Positions 33,679 through 42,835 of a stretch of DNA of 64,000 bases are shown here, piece by piece (the stretch's first letter is position 1; every line of letters starts with the position of its first letter). The DNA is from Nonomuraea thailandensis (GTDB lineage: Bacteria; Actinomycetota; Actinomycetes; Streptosporangiales; Streptosporangiaceae). The stretch spans positions 12,235,501-12,299,500 of the forward strand of contig NZ_JAMZEB010000002.1 of NCBI RefSeq assembly GCF_024172165.1, written 5' to 3'. Below the pieces are notes generated by a model. That model was not told the origin of the DNA, did no database searches, and saw nothing but the letters and a program-made list of their open reading frames with translations. A program made the translations under genes and the position numbers.

Positions 33679-35572
33679 TACGCACCACCCGCATGGGGCG
33701 AGCGGCGGGCTCCTTCTGCACGGCGATCGCCGGGGCTTCTGGCTCCGGCTCCGCCACGTGCTCTTCCGGGATCAACACGATCGCGGTGGTCCCTCCATAT
33801 GGTGAACCGCGCAACGTCACGCGGATGTCGTGCCTGGCGGCCAGGCGGGAGACGACGAAGAGGCCGAGCCGGTCACTGTCGGCCAGGTCGAACTCCGGCG
33901 GGCTGGCCAGCCGCTCGTTGTACTCGGCCAGCTCTTCTGGTTCCATCCCGAATCCCCGGTCCTCGACCTCGAAGGCGAAGCCCCGGGCCGTCCCCTCGCC
34001 GCGCACGATGACCGTGGTGTGCGCGGGGGAGTAGACGGTGGCGTTCTCTATCAGCTCGGCGATGAGGTGGATCACGTCGCCGACCACGGTGCCGGCCAGG
34101 CGCTGGCCGGACATCGGCTCGATGACGACCCGCTGGTAGTCCTCCACCTCGGCGGCGGCGCCGCGGGCCACGTCGAGCAGCGGCACGGGCCGGCTCCAGC
34201 CGCGTCCGGGCGTGGCGCCCGACAGGATGATCAGGCCTTCGGCGTGGCGGCGCATGCGCGTCGTCAGGTGGTCCAGCTTGAACAGGTCGTCGAGCTGCTC
34301 GGGGTCGGTGGCCCGGTGCTGCATGTCCGCGAGCTGGATGCGCTGGCGGTGCAGCAGCGTCTGGCTGCGCCTGGCGAGGTTGCGGAAGACGTGCCCGACG
34401 CCCTCGCGGAGCTGCGCCTGGCCGACCGCGGCCTCCACCGCCGTCTGCTGCACGGTGGAGAACGCCTGGCCCACGTCGTCGATCTCGACCGTGGTGCTGG
34501 CCACGGACAGCTCGGGCATCTCGACCTTCTCGCCCTTGCGCAGCTTGGCGACCACGTGCGGCAGCCGCTCCTGGGAGACCTCCAGCGCCGCCAGCCGCAG
34601 CGCGCCGAGCTCCTTCGACAGGCGGTCACCCATGCGCAGCGAGAACGCGATCGACACGATCACCAGCGCCAGCGCCGTGCCCGCCAGCAGGAACGCCCGC
34701 GACAGCACCTCGTCGGCCACCGGGTCGGCGCGCTCGTTCAGCAGCGTGCTGGCCTTCATCTGGGCCTCGTTGAACGACTTGGCCAGCCCCTCGGTGGTGC
34801 TCAGCCAGCCCTGCGGCGTGCCGCCCGCGATGATCTGGTCCTCCATCATCCGCATCCGCTGGTAGGCGGGGGAGCTGATGAGGGCGACCTGGGGATCGCG
34901 CAGCGCCGGGTCGAGCTCGCCGAGACCCTGGTCGATGAGGAAGCGCCGGTTGCCCGCGATCTGGGTGAACAGCCTGCGCTCGGCCGCGTCGACCGTGCCG
35001 AGGCCGATGGCCTGCTCCCTGCTCAGCAGCTCCCTGGCGTAGCCCATCTCGATGACCACGCGCGACTGCTCGTAGATCGGGATGTCGTCGATCAGCGCGA
35101 CCTTGCGGTGCAGGCCGTACAGGGTGTCGATGACCGAGTTGTACGCCTCCACGCTGTGCAGACGGTCCGACAGACCCGCGTCGATCTCCCCACGGACCGA
35201 GTCGAGCCTGTCGAGTTGCGTGTACACCGCGTTCACCTGTGTGCGGATCTCTTCCGATCTGTCCTTGATGGTGCTGGAGAGCTGGGTGAAGGAGTCGCGG
35301 GCGGCGTCGGTCTTGGTGCGCTGCGCGGCGACGGCGGACTCGTCCGCCACGTTACGCAGGAGCTGGGCCGAGATGAGACGTTCGCGCTGGATCTCGCTGA
35401 TCAGTTTGTACGCGGGCAGGCGGAGGTTCGTCCAGACCGTCTTGTACTGACGCAGCTCCAAGCTCTCGCCGGCGGTGACGGCGGTGATGACCCCCCACAA
35501 CACCACCATGGAGGTCAGCGGCACCAGTAGTAGTCCGATGATCTTCATGCGGATCGTTCGGCTACGACCCAT
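33671..35572 (-). CDS. Nitrate/nitrite-sensing-domain histidine kinase-like protein (CvnA-like)
   Basis: A 633-residue membrane protein: helix at about 10-30, an extracellular NIT-type helical sensor (about 50-300), a second helix at about 305-325, HAMP-like region, then a GHKL ATPase (N-box ELIENATVYSP, G1 DRGFGM, G2 RLGLFVVSRLAARH). The usual phospho-acceptor H-box is not canonical; HRQRIQLADMQHR sits in its place, as in CvnA proteins. It is expected to signal to DUF742/roadblock/GTPase partners. No response regulator, roadblock or GTPase gene is adjacent. Confidence 0.85.
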   Translation of the reverse strand: MGRSRTIRMKIIGLLLVPLTSMVVLWGVITAVTAGESLELRQYKTVWTNLRLPAYKLISEIQRERLISAQLLRNVADESAVAAQRTKTDAARDSFTQLSSTIKDRSEEIRTQVNAVYTQLDRLDSVRGEIDAGLSDRLHSVEAYNSVIDTLYGLHRKVALIDDIPIYEQSRVVIEMGYARELLSREQAIGLGTVDAAERRLFTQIAGNRRFLIDQGLGELDPALRDPQVALISSPAYQRMRMMEDQIIAGGTPQGWLSTTEGLAKSFNEAQMKASTLLNERADPVADEVLSRAFLLAGTALALVIVSIAFSLRMGDRLSKELGALRLAALEVSQERLPHVVAKLRKGEKVEMPELSVASTTVEIDDVGQAFSTVQQTAVEAAVGQAQLREGVGHVFRNLARRSQTLLHRQRIQLADMQHRATDPEQLDDLFKLDHLTTRMRRHAEGLIILSGATPGRGWSRPVPLLDVARGAAAEVEDYQRVVIEPMSGQRLAGTVVGDVIHLIAELIENATVYSPAHTTVIVRGEGTARGFAFEVEDRGFGMEPEELAEYNERLASPPEFDLADSDRLGLFVVSRLAARHDIRVTLRGSPYGGTTAIVLIPEEHVAEPEPEAPAIAVQKEPAARPMRVVRSD

Positions 35573-35747
35573 GGCACCTCACTCCGGTCGGTCCCAAGCT
35601 GGCAACCCCGGACGGGACAAGCCCCGAGAATAGCAATTCGATCACCGGAATGCCCAATTTTTCGGGACTTTTGGACACGTGTCACGCCTCTGCTGAATCT
35701 TGGAGTAGGTTTCCCGGGAATCACATCGGCCACAGAGGGAGCTTGCG

Positions 35748-37307
35748 TTGCGCCGTCGACTCGTTGCGGCCGTCGCGCTGACCCTCCTGGCGGCCTGCTC
35801 GACCCCCCAGGAGCCACAGCGGGCGCCGGCGGGGGAGTCGCCCTTCGTCTACGTCAAGAACACCGACATCGTCACCGAGTGGGACCCCAGCCGCTCCTAC
35901 TCCAACGAGATCATCGCCTTCCAGAACGTCTACGAGACCCTCACGCTCTGGAACCCCGTCACCAAGAAGTCCGCCCCCCGCCTGGCCACCTCCTGGCGAT
36001 CCTCCGCCGACGGCCGGACCTGGACCTTCTCCCTGCGCTCCGGCGTCACCTTCCACACCGGCAGGCCGCTGGACGCCGAGGCGGTCAAGGCGTCCATCGA
36101 GCGCACGATGCGGGCCAAGACCGGCGCCTCCTACATCTGGGACGCCGTCTCCTCCATCAGGGTCGAGGGGCCGCTCACGGTGACGTTCGCGCTGAAGTAC
36201 CCCGTGCCGCTGGACCTGGTGGCCTCCGCCGGGTACGCGGCCTACATCTACGACACCAAGGCCGCCTCCGACCTGACCGCGTTCTTCCGCCAGGGCAGGG
36301 ACGCGGGCTCCGGGCCGTACACGGTGACGAAGTGGAACAAGGGCAAGGAGGACGAGCTCACGCTCTCGGCGTACGACGGGTACTGGGGCGGCTGGCAGCG
36401 GCCGCACTACAACACCGTCAGGTACAAGGTCGTGCCCGACACCGAGCGGGCGTACCGGATGTTGCAGAACGGCGAGGCCAGCTTCGTCGACCGGCTCGAC
36501 CCGCGGCTGTTCGCCCGCGCCTCCGCCGCGTCCGGGCTGCGCACCTCCGACCGGCCGTCGTTCACGACGGCCGTGATGTTGTTCAACACGGCCGCCGGGC
36601 CGATGAAGGACATCAGGGTGCGCAAGGCCGTCCAGAAGGCCGTCGATTACCAGGGCCTGATCAAGGCGCTCAAGGGCTCCGTGATGCCGGCCAGCGGCGT
36701 CGTGCCGGAAGGGCTGCTCGGCCACGTGCCGGACCGCGTGCCCGAGCAGGACCTCGCCGGCGCCACCCGGCTGCTCCAGCAGGCCGGCTACGGCCCCGGC
36801 GGCCGGCCGCTGCGGCTACGGCTGACCTACGGCGAGGGCGAGGCCGACGAGCAGGTGCTCGCCCGGCGGCTACGGGCCACGCTGCGCACGTTGAACGTCA
36901 CCCTCGAAGTCAGGGGCATGCACTGGAACGCCCAGTGGGAGCTGGGCAAGAAGCGCGGCCAGGACATCTTCGTCATGTACTGGTGGCCCGACTACGCCGA
37001 CGGCTACTCCTACTTCGGCCAGGTCTTCCAGAGCGCGAACCCGCCCGTGTTCAACCTGTCCTACCTCAACGACCGCACCCTCGACGCGCTGCTCGGCACG
37101 CTGCCCGAGCTGACGGTGACCGACAAGCCGGCGGCGCAGCGGGCCTACGAGCAGGCCACCACCCGCGTGCTGGACCAGCGGGCGGCCGCCGCGCTGCCCT
37201 GGGTGGTCAAGTCGCGGCGGGCCTACCTGGGTGGCATCCAGGGTTACGACGACAATCCCGCCTACCAGGACGTGGTCTTCGTCTACGACCTGCGGCCGTC
37301 GGGCTGA
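35748..37307 (+). CDS. Orphan ABC substrate-binding lipoprotein, paralogue of the Dpp-type binding protein at 26337
   Basis: A 519-residue SBP family 5 lipoprotein with a perfect lipobox (LLAAC, Cys17). It is closely related to the protein at 26337-27953 along its length: WDPSRSYSNEIIAFQNVYE against WDPATSYSNEIVALANIYE, and shared ends FVMYWWPDYADGYSYF and FVMYWYPDYPDAYSWF. No permease or ATPase gene is attached, so it may use the importer 5 kb upstream. The TTG start has a GAGGGAG site seven bases before it. The 3' end overlaps a 55-codon gene. Confidence 0.88.
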   Translation: MRRRLVAAVALTLLAACSTPQEPQRAPAGESPFVYVKNTDIVTEWDPSRSYSNEIIAFQNVYETLTLWNPVTKKSAPRLATSWRSSADGRTWTFSLRSGVTFHTGRPLDAEAVKASIERTMRAKTGASYIWDAVSSIRVEGPLTVTFALKYPVPLDLVASAGYAAYIYDTKAASDLTAFFRQGRDAGSGPYTVTKWNKGKEDELTLSAYDGYWGGWQRPHYNTVRYKVVPDTERAYRMLQNGEASFVDRLDPRLFARASAASGLRTSDRPSFTTAVMLFNTAAGPMKDIRVRKAVQKAVDYQGLIKALKGSVMPASGVVPEGLLGHVPDRVPEQDLAGATRLLQQAGYGPGGRPLRLRLTYGEGEADEQVLARRLRATLRTLNVTLEVRGMHWNAQWELGKKRGQDIFVMYWWPDYADGYSYFGQVFQSANPPVFNLSYLNDRTLDALLGTLPELTVTDKPAAQRAYEQATTRVLDQRAAAALPWVVKSRRAYLGGIQGYDDNPAYQDVVFVYDLRPSG

Positions 37308-37450
37308 TCGCCGCCCGCCCGCTCGCGCAGCCGCGCCCTGATCTCCTCCGGGGTGTAGGCGCGGCGCCGCCGCTCCGCCCGCGCGATCACCACTCCCGTG
37401 GCCGCCACACCCATGATTCCCGCCAATCCGAGCATCTTCCACCAGCGCAT
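37283..37450 (-). CDS. 55-residue single-pass membrane protein
   Basis: MRWWKMLGLAGIMGVAATG begins a one-helix protein with a positively charged flank (ARAERRRRAY), then YTPEEIRARLRERAG. The helix followed by a basic amphipathic tail recalls small conserved actinobacterial proteins of unknown role. It overlaps the binding-protein gene by 25 bases at its 3' end. Its start is only 18 bases from the divergent start at 37469, and a -10-like TAGCCT lies at the right distance for a leaderless mRNA. Confidence 0.6.
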   Translation of the reverse strand: MRWWKMLGLAGIMGVAATGVVIARAERRRRAYTPEEIRARLRERAGGDQPDGRRS

Positions 37451-37456
37451 GTTGCC

Positions 37457-37463
37457 TAGGCTA
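37457..37463. promoter_or_regulatory. Shared symmetric -10 element for two divergent leaderless genes
   Basis: TAGGCT (37457-37462, plus) lies exactly -12 to -7 from GTG 37469. On the minus strand TAGCCT (37463-37458) lies -13 to -8 from ATG 37450. Both fall in overlapping palindromes GCCTAGGC and GGCTAGCC. The whole intergenic region is 18 bases, leaving no room for separate promoters. Confidence 0.55.
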
Positions 37464-37468
37464 GCCCT

Positions 37469-38098
37469 GTGCTGACTCTCGACGAGGCCGTCAAGGTGAC
37501 GAGGACCGGCGACCTGTGGATCTTCCGCGGCCGCTCCGTGCCCGACCGCGCCATCCAGACCATGACCAACAGCCCGGTCAACCACGTGGGCATGGCCATC
37601 GTGATCGAGGACATGCCGCCGATGATGTGGCACGCCGAGCTCGGCAAGTCCCTGCTCGACCTGTGGTCGGGCACCCACCAGCGCGGCGTGCAGCTCCACG
37701 ACCTGCGCGACGCCGTGACCGTGTGGGCCGACCGCTACGACCAGCGGGCCTGGCTGCGCCAGCTCGACCCCGAGGCCACCCCCGAGATGGAGGACGCCGC
37801 CCTGCGCACGGTGGCCAGGCTCGACGGCACCCCGTTCCCGTCCACCGCCAGGCTGGCCGCGCGCTGGATGCGGGGCCGGGTGCCGCGCAGGAGCCGCAAG
37901 GAGGCGAACCTGGAGAGCGCCTACTGCGCCGAGGTGGTGGCCGTCACCTACGAGGCGATGGGGCTGCTGCCCGGCGGGCGCCGCCCCAACTGGTACGACC
38001 CCGGCAGGTTCTGGAGCGGCGACGACCTGGAGCTGCTCCTGGGCCGCCGCCTGGGCAACGAGATCACCGTGGGAGTGGAGCGCAACCGGCGGCCCTGA
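37469..38098 (+). CDS. YiiX/YaeF-like permuted NlpC/P60 (papain-fold) protein
   Basis: A 209-residue protein fitting the permuted papain-fold amidase class: GDLWIFRGRS then NSPVNHVGMAIV with His39, and AYCAEVVAVTYEAMGLL with Cys153 as nucleophile. This order (His before Cys) is the permuted arrangement of C92-type peptidases. No signal peptide is seen, so it acts inside the cell; the target is unknown. GTG 37469 appears leaderless. Its 3' end overlaps the convergent MFS gene by 35 bases. Confidence 0.65.
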   Translation: MLTLDEAVKVTRTGDLWIFRGRSVPDRAIQTMTNSPVNHVGMAIVIEDMPPMMWHAELGKSLLDLWSGTHQRGVQLHDLRDAVTVWADRYDQRAWLRQLDPEATPEMEDAALRTVARLDGTPFPSTARLAARWMRGRVPRRSRKEANLESAYCAEVVAVTYEAMGLLPGGRRPNWYDPGRFWSGDDLELLLGRRLGNEITVGVERNRRP

Positions 38099-39206
38099 CC
38101 CTGGTCAGCGGCAGCGTGGCCGCCACGAGCAGGGCCACCAGCCCGAACCCCGCCGCGTACCCGGTGTGCCCCAGCACCAGCCCGAACCCCATCGCCCCCA
38201 CGCCCATGCCCGCGTCGTAGGCCAGGTTCCACAGGGCGCTCACCCTGGCGGCGCCGCCCCGCTCGAACATCAGCGCCAGCGTCGCGTTCTGCAGCACCCC
38301 GAACCCCGCCCCGAACAGCGCCATCCCGGCCACCGCCGCGACCGGGCCGCCGGCCCAGCCCTGCAGCGCGACGCCGGCGGCGCAGGCCAGCACGCCGGGC
38401 GCCAGCAGCCCGGCCGAGCCGCGCCGGTCCCCGTGCCTGCCCGCCCACCAGCGGGCCGCTGGCGTGGCCAGCGACTGCACGAGCAGCGCCGCCGAGGCCA
38501 GCTCGGGTGAGCCCGCCAGCGGCAGGAACGTCACCAGGACGCCTGTCGCGGTCGTCACCGCCGCGAAGACCAGCGCCAGGCTAGCCAGCCCGCCCGCCGC
38601 GGGCCCCGCCGCGGGCGCGGTGCCGGGCGCGGTGCCGGGCGTGGGCTGCTCGCCGTGCCCGGCCCTGGTCACGGGCAGGCCCAGGACGGCCGGGAGCCCG
38701 GCCAGCGGCACGAGCCCGGCCACGGCGAACACCGGCGCGAACCCCAGCGCGTCGCTCGCCCACAACCCCAGCGGCAGCCCGACCACGGACGGGATGCCGA
38801 CGGCCACGCCGTACAGCCCCAGGCCCTCGCCGCGGCGCTCCTCGGGCACGATCTCGGCGGCGAGCGCGGTGCCCGCGACCACCAGGACGCCCAGCCCGGC
38901 CCCGCGCAGCACGCTGATCGCCACCACCCAGCTCAGCTCCGCCGACACCGGCAGCAGCAGCGCGGGCAGGCCGAGCAGCGCCAGCCCGAGCCCCATCGCC
39001 GACCGGTACCCGAGCCGGGACAGCAGCCACGGGACCGCCAGCTCCGCCGCGACGGTGGCGAGCATCATGGCGCCCGTGACCGCCCCGGCGCCGACCCCGC
39101 CGCCGCCGCCGGTCGCGGCGTAGAGTGGGACGGAGGAGAACAGCAGGTAGAAGCCGAGCAGGCCGGCCGTCGAGGCGGCCATCATGAGGTTCATCTCGCG
39201 CGTCAT
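38064..39206 (-). CDS. MFS transporter (12 helices)
   Basis: A 380-residue permease. Helices are regularly spaced, motif A is degenerate (LLSRLGYRSAMG), EIVPEERRGEGLGLYG is the typical helix 4-5 region, and a Pro/Gly/Ala linker (TPGTAPGTAPAAGPAAGG) separates the halves. It probably exports a small molecule; nothing nearby suggests which. ATG 39206 follows GAGG by five bases; a longer frame to 39245 is possible. It is divergent from the LAL regulator across a 68-base gap. Confidence 0.82.
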   Translation of the reverse strand: MTREMNLMMAASTAGLLGFYLLFSSVPLYAATGGGGGVGAGAVTGAMMLATVAAELAVPWLLSRLGYRSAMGLGLALLGLPALLLPVSAELSWVVAISVLRGAGLGVLVVAGTALAAEIVPEERRGEGLGLYGVAVGIPSVVGLPLGLWASDALGFAPVFAVAGLVPLAGLPAVLGLPVTRAGHGEQPTPGTAPGTAPAAGPAAGGLASLALVFAAVTTATGVLVTFLPLAGSPELASAALLVQSLATPAARWWAGRHGDRRGSAGLLAPGVLACAAGVALQGWAGGPVAAVAGMALFGAGFGVLQNATLALMFERGGAARVSALWNLAYDAGMGVGAMGFGLVLGHTGYAAGFGLVALLVAATLPLTRVRAAGCAPLPR

Positions 39207-39274
39207 CATGTCCTCGACGGTCGCGGAAACCCGTTTCCGGCACATCGGGCATGATGCTTAGCCGCCTCTTCATA

Positions 39275-41821
39275 ATGGGGGGCGTGTTCGTGGGACGTGC
39301 GGCGGAGCTGGCCCGCCTGGCGGCGGCGCGGGAGCGTGCGCCGGGCGTCGTGCTGGTCGTCGGCGAGGCGGGCATCGGCAAGACGCGGCTGGTCGGCGAG
39401 TTCGTCTCCGGGGCCGACGCGTTCGTGGCCGAGGGCGGGGCGGATCCGGGCTGCGTCGCGTACGCGCCGTTCGTCCCGGTGTTGCGCGGGCTGGTCCGGC
39501 AGTACGGCGCCGGGCTCGTGCCGGGCGGCGGGCGCAGGGGGCTGGCCCGGCTGCTGCCCGAGCTGGGCGAGGTCGAGGAACTGCCGGACCTGGGGCGGGC
39601 CCGGCTGTTCGAGGAGGTGCTGCTGCTGGTCGAGCGGTCGGCCGAGCGGCGGCCCCTCGTCCTCGTCCTGGAGGACCTGCACTGGGCCGACCAGGCCAGC
39701 GTCGACCTGCTGGTGTTCCTGGCGCGCAACCTGATGGCCCCCGGCGTGCTCGTCGTCGCGACCTCGCGGGAGCCGCTGCGCCTGCCGGGCGCCGAGGTGA
39801 TCAGAGTGCCGCCGCTCGGGCGCGACGAGGTGGCCCAGTTGCTCGGGCGGCAGGGCGAGCCGCTGGACCTCGACGTGATCGTGACCAGGAGCGAGGGCAA
39901 CCCGCTGTTCGCCGAGGCACTCGCCGACGCGGCCGCCGCCACGCTCGCCGACGCCCGTGTCGGCGCAGGTGCCGCCACGCCCGCCTCGCTGCGTGAGCTG
40001 CTGCTCGCCGGGGCGGAGCGGCTGCCCGCGCAAGGGCTGGAGGTGCTGCGCATCGCCGCCGTGGCCGGGCGCAGGACGCCGCACGACGTGCTGCGGGCCG
40101 TCGCCGGGCTCGACGACCTGGCGCTGGACGAGGCGCTGCGGCCCGTCGTACGCGCCCGGCTGCTGCTCGTGGACGGCGACGGCTACACCTTCCGGCACGC
40201 GCTCATCCGCGACGCCGTCTACGACGACCTGCTGCCGGGGGAGCGGCGGCGGCTGCACGCCCGGTGCGCCGAGGCCCACCCCGAGCTGGCCGCCGACCAC
40301 TGGTACGCGGCGGGGGACCGGCCGCGCGCGTTCGAGGCCGCCCGGGCGGCCCGCCGCTGGGAGCGGGTGCTGGAGCTGTGGGACCAGGCCGGCGACGGCG
40401 CCGACCACGTCCAGGTGCTGGAGCTGGCCGCCCGCGACGCCCTGGGCGAGGGCGACGCGGAACGCGCCGAGGAGCTGGCCACCCGGGCACTGGAGGAGGC
40501 GGACGATCCGCTGCGCTCGGCGCGCCTGCTGGAGCTGCGGGTCGCCGTCCGCGACCTGCTCGGCGAGGAGGGCCTGGACGACCTGCGCGCCGCCGTACGG
40601 CTGGCGCCCCGCGAGTCCAGGCTGATCGGCGCCCTGGCCACCATGCTCGCCTGGAACGGCCAGGACACCGAGGCCCGGACCCACGCCGAGGAGGCGCTCG
40701 CGCTCGGCGACACCAGGTCCCTGACCACCCTGGCCGCACTCACCGCCCTGGACGGCGACCTCGGGGCCGCGTCGAGGCTGTACGCCGAGGCCAGGGCGAC
40801 CGCCCCCGACGACGACAGCCTGCTCATCACCTACGCCAGCGAGGCCGACGTGCTGGAGGCGGCGGGGGAGCACGCCAGGGCCGAGTCCGTGGCCCGCGAG
40901 GGCATCGCCAGGGCCCGCCGCCTGGGCCTGGCCAGGTCGAGGGGCGGCCACCTGGCGGCGAACCTGGCCGAGCCGCTCGCGTCCCTGGGCCGCTGGAAGG
41001 AGGCCCGCGAGGTGATGCGGAGCGCCCTCGCGCTCGACCCGCCGCCCATCCACCGGGCCTGGATCCTCATGGTGCTCGGCACCGTCGCCGTCTGGGAGGG
41101 CGCGCTCGGCGAGGCCGAGGAGATCGTCGGCCGGGTCAGGCCGCTCATGCGCGGCCGGTCGCGGGGCTACGACTCCTGCCTGGAGCCCGACCTGCTCGAA
41201 TGCCGCCTCGCCCTGGCCGGGCCCGATCCGCGGCGGGCCGGCCGCGTGGTGGACCACGTGCTGGCCGAGCACGACCTCACCCTGAGCCGCCGCTACGCCT
41301 GGCCGCTGCTGGCGCTGGCGGCCGGCCTCGGGCGCGTCCGCGAGGCGCCCGGGGGAGTGGCCACGACCGGGCGGGTGCAGCAGGCGCACCGGGCCACGTT
41401 CGAGGCGGAGTGCGGCGGCTCCTGGGAGGTCGCCGTGGCGGGCTGGCGGGCGGTCGGGCAGCCGTACGCGCTGGGCCAGGCCCTGGTGCGGGCGGCCGAG
41501 CAGGATCCCGGGCACGCCCGCGAGCGGCTGCGCGAGGCGGTCGCGATCGCCGGCGGCCTCGGCTCGGAGCCGCTGCGGCACGCGGCCGAGTCGGCGGCGG
41601 CCACGCTGCGGGTGCCCCTCGGCGAGGAGCCCCTGCTGTCGGCCAGGGAGCGGGAGGTGCTGGGGCTGGTGGCCGAGGGGCTGAGCAACCGGCAGATCGC
41701 CGAGCGGCTGTTCATCTCGGCCAGGACGTCGGGCGTGCACGTGTCGAACATCATGGCCAAGCTGGGCGCGGCCTCCCGCGTGGAGGCCGTCGCGCGTGCC
41801 CGGCGCACGGGCCTGATCTAA
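39275..41821 (+). CDS. LAL-type LuxR family regulator (large ATP-binding)
   Basis: An 848-residue regulator. Walker A GEAGIGKT (30-37) and Walker B LVLVLEDLHWAD mark the N-terminal AAA/STAND ATPase. A long helical-repeat middle (about 340-770) follows, and the C-terminus has a LuxR helix-turn-helix (LSAREREVLGLVAEGLSNRQ, then IAERLFISART). LAL regulators activate operons on binding a ligand. The start is uncertain: ATG 39251, 39254 and 39275 and GTG 39284 are in frame, none with a clear ribosome site; CATAAT at 39271-39276 would suit a leaderless GTG 39284. The Ino1-like gene follows seven bases after its stop. Confidence 0.85.
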   Translation: MGGVFVGRAAELARLAAARERAPGVVLVVGEAGIGKTRLVGEFVSGADAFVAEGGADPGCVAYAPFVPVLRGLVRQYGAGLVPGGGRRGLARLLPELGEVEELPDLGRARLFEEVLLLVERSAERRPLVLVLEDLHWADQASVDLLVFLARNLMAPGVLVVATSREPLRLPGAEVIRVPPLGRDEVAQLLGRQGEPLDLDVIVTRSEGNPLFAEALADAAAATLADARVGAGAATPASLRELLLAGAERLPAQGLEVLRIAAVAGRRTPHDVLRAVAGLDDLALDEALRPVVRARLLLVDGDGYTFRHALIRDAVYDDLLPGERRRLHARCAEAHPELAADHWYAAGDRPRAFEAARAARRWERVLELWDQAGDGADHVQVLELAARDALGEGDAERAEELATRALEEADDPLRSARLLELRVAVRDLLGEEGLDDLRAAVRLAPRESRLIGALATMLAWNGQDTEARTHAEEALALGDTRSLTTLAALTALDGDLGAASRLYAEARATAPDDDSLLITYASEADVLEAAGEHARAESVAREGIARARRLGLARSRGGHLAANLAEPLASLGRWKEAREVMRSALALDPPPIHRAWILMVLGTVAVWEGALGEAEEIVGRVRPLMRGRSRGYDSCLEPDLLECRLALAGPDPRRAGRVVDHVLAEHDLTLSRRYAWPLLALAAGLGRVREAPGGVATTGRVQQAHRATFEAECGGSWEVAVAGWRAVGQPYALGQALVRAAEQDPGHARERLREAVAIAGGLGSEPLRHAAESAAATLRVPLGEEPLLSAREREVLGLVAEGLSNRQIAERLFISARTSGVHVSNIMAKLGAASRVEAVARARRTGLI

Positions 41822-41828
41822 TCCGGGC

Positions 41829-42800
41829 ATGAGTTCTGTGAACGTCGCCGTGATCGGCGTGGGAAACTGCGTGTCCTCGCTGGTGCAGGGCGTTGAGCAC
41901 TACCGCGACGGCGACGCCCCCGGCCTGCCGAATCCCGTCTGCGCCGGCTACGCGATCTCCCAGGTCCGCTTCACCGCCGCCTTCGACGTCGGCCGCGCCA
42001 AGCTCGGCCAGGACCTGTCGCAGGCCATCTGGGCCGCGCCGAACAACGCCCGCCGGTTCGCGGACGTGCCGCACCTGGGCGTACCCGTGGTGGAGGGCAT
42101 CCTGGCCGACGGCGTCGGGCCCGGCTCGGCAGACCTGATCGACCCGCGCGGCGCCGCCACGCCCGCCGAGGTCGCCGCCCACCTGCGGGAGACGGGCAGC
42201 CACGTGGTGCTCAACTTCCTGCCGACCGGCGCGCAGCGCGCCGCCGAGCTCTACGCGCGGGCCGCCGTCGAGGCCGGGTGCGCGTTCGTCAACTGCATGC
42301 CGGCCGTGCTCGCCCGCTCGCCCGAGTGGCGCGCCCGCTTCGCCGCGGCCGGGCTGCCGCTGATCGGCGACGACCTGAAGAGCTCGTTCGGCGCCACGCT
42401 CGTGCACCGCGCCCTGGTCGACGCCCTGACCGGCAACGGCGTCCGCCTCACCGGAGGGCACCAGCTCCTGGGCGGCGGCAACATGGACTTCGTCAACTTG
42501 GAGGACGCCGGGCGGATGCGGAGCAAGCAGGCGACGAAGGCGACGGGCGCGGGCGCGTCCATCCACGTCGGCGCCCAGTACGTCCCGTTCATGGACGACC
42601 GCAAGGTCGCCTACATCAGGCTGGACGGCGAGGGGTTCGGCGGGTCCCCGCTGGAGCTGGAGCTGCGCCTGGTCGTCGAGGACTCGCCCAGCGCCGCGGG
42701 GAACGCGCTGGACGCGGCCCGGCACGCCAAGCAGGCCATGGACCGGGGTGCCGGTGGGTTGCTGGAGGAGGTGTCCGGCGCGCTGATGAAGGCGGTCTGA
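41829..42800 (+). CDS. Myo-inositol-1-phosphate synthase family protein (short form)
   Basis: A 323-residue NAD-dependent enzyme of the Ino1 family, which converts glucose-6-phosphate to inositol-1-phosphate. It has the N-terminal GVGNCVSSLVQGVEHY, VRFTAAFDVGRAKLGQDLS, GDDLKSSFGATLVHR, GGNMDFVNLEDAGRMRSKQ and DDRKVAYIRLDGEGFGGSPL. It is about 40 residues shorter than the usual actinobacterial Ino1 and lacks the typical C-terminal tail. It may be a divergent paralogue, perhaps for another cyclitol. The LAL regulator ends seven bases upstream, so co-expression is likely. Confidence 0.8.
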   Translation: MSSVNVAVIGVGNCVSSLVQGVEHYRDGDAPGLPNPVCAGYAISQVRFTAAFDVGRAKLGQDLSQAIWAAPNNARRFADVPHLGVPVVEGILADGVGPGSADLIDPRGAATPAEVAAHLRETGSHVVLNFLPTGAQRAAELYARAAVEAGCAFVNCMPAVLARSPEWRARFAAAGLPLIGDDLKSSFGATLVHRALVDALTGNGVRLTGGHQLLGGGNMDFVNLEDAGRMRSKQATKATGAGASIHVGAQYVPFMDDRKVAYIRLDGEGFGGSPLELELRLVVEDSPSAAGNALDAARHAKQAMDRGAGGLLEEVSGALMKAV

Positions 42801-42835
42801 CCCGGCTCCGCGGGCCGTGGTGGCACGCTAGAGGG

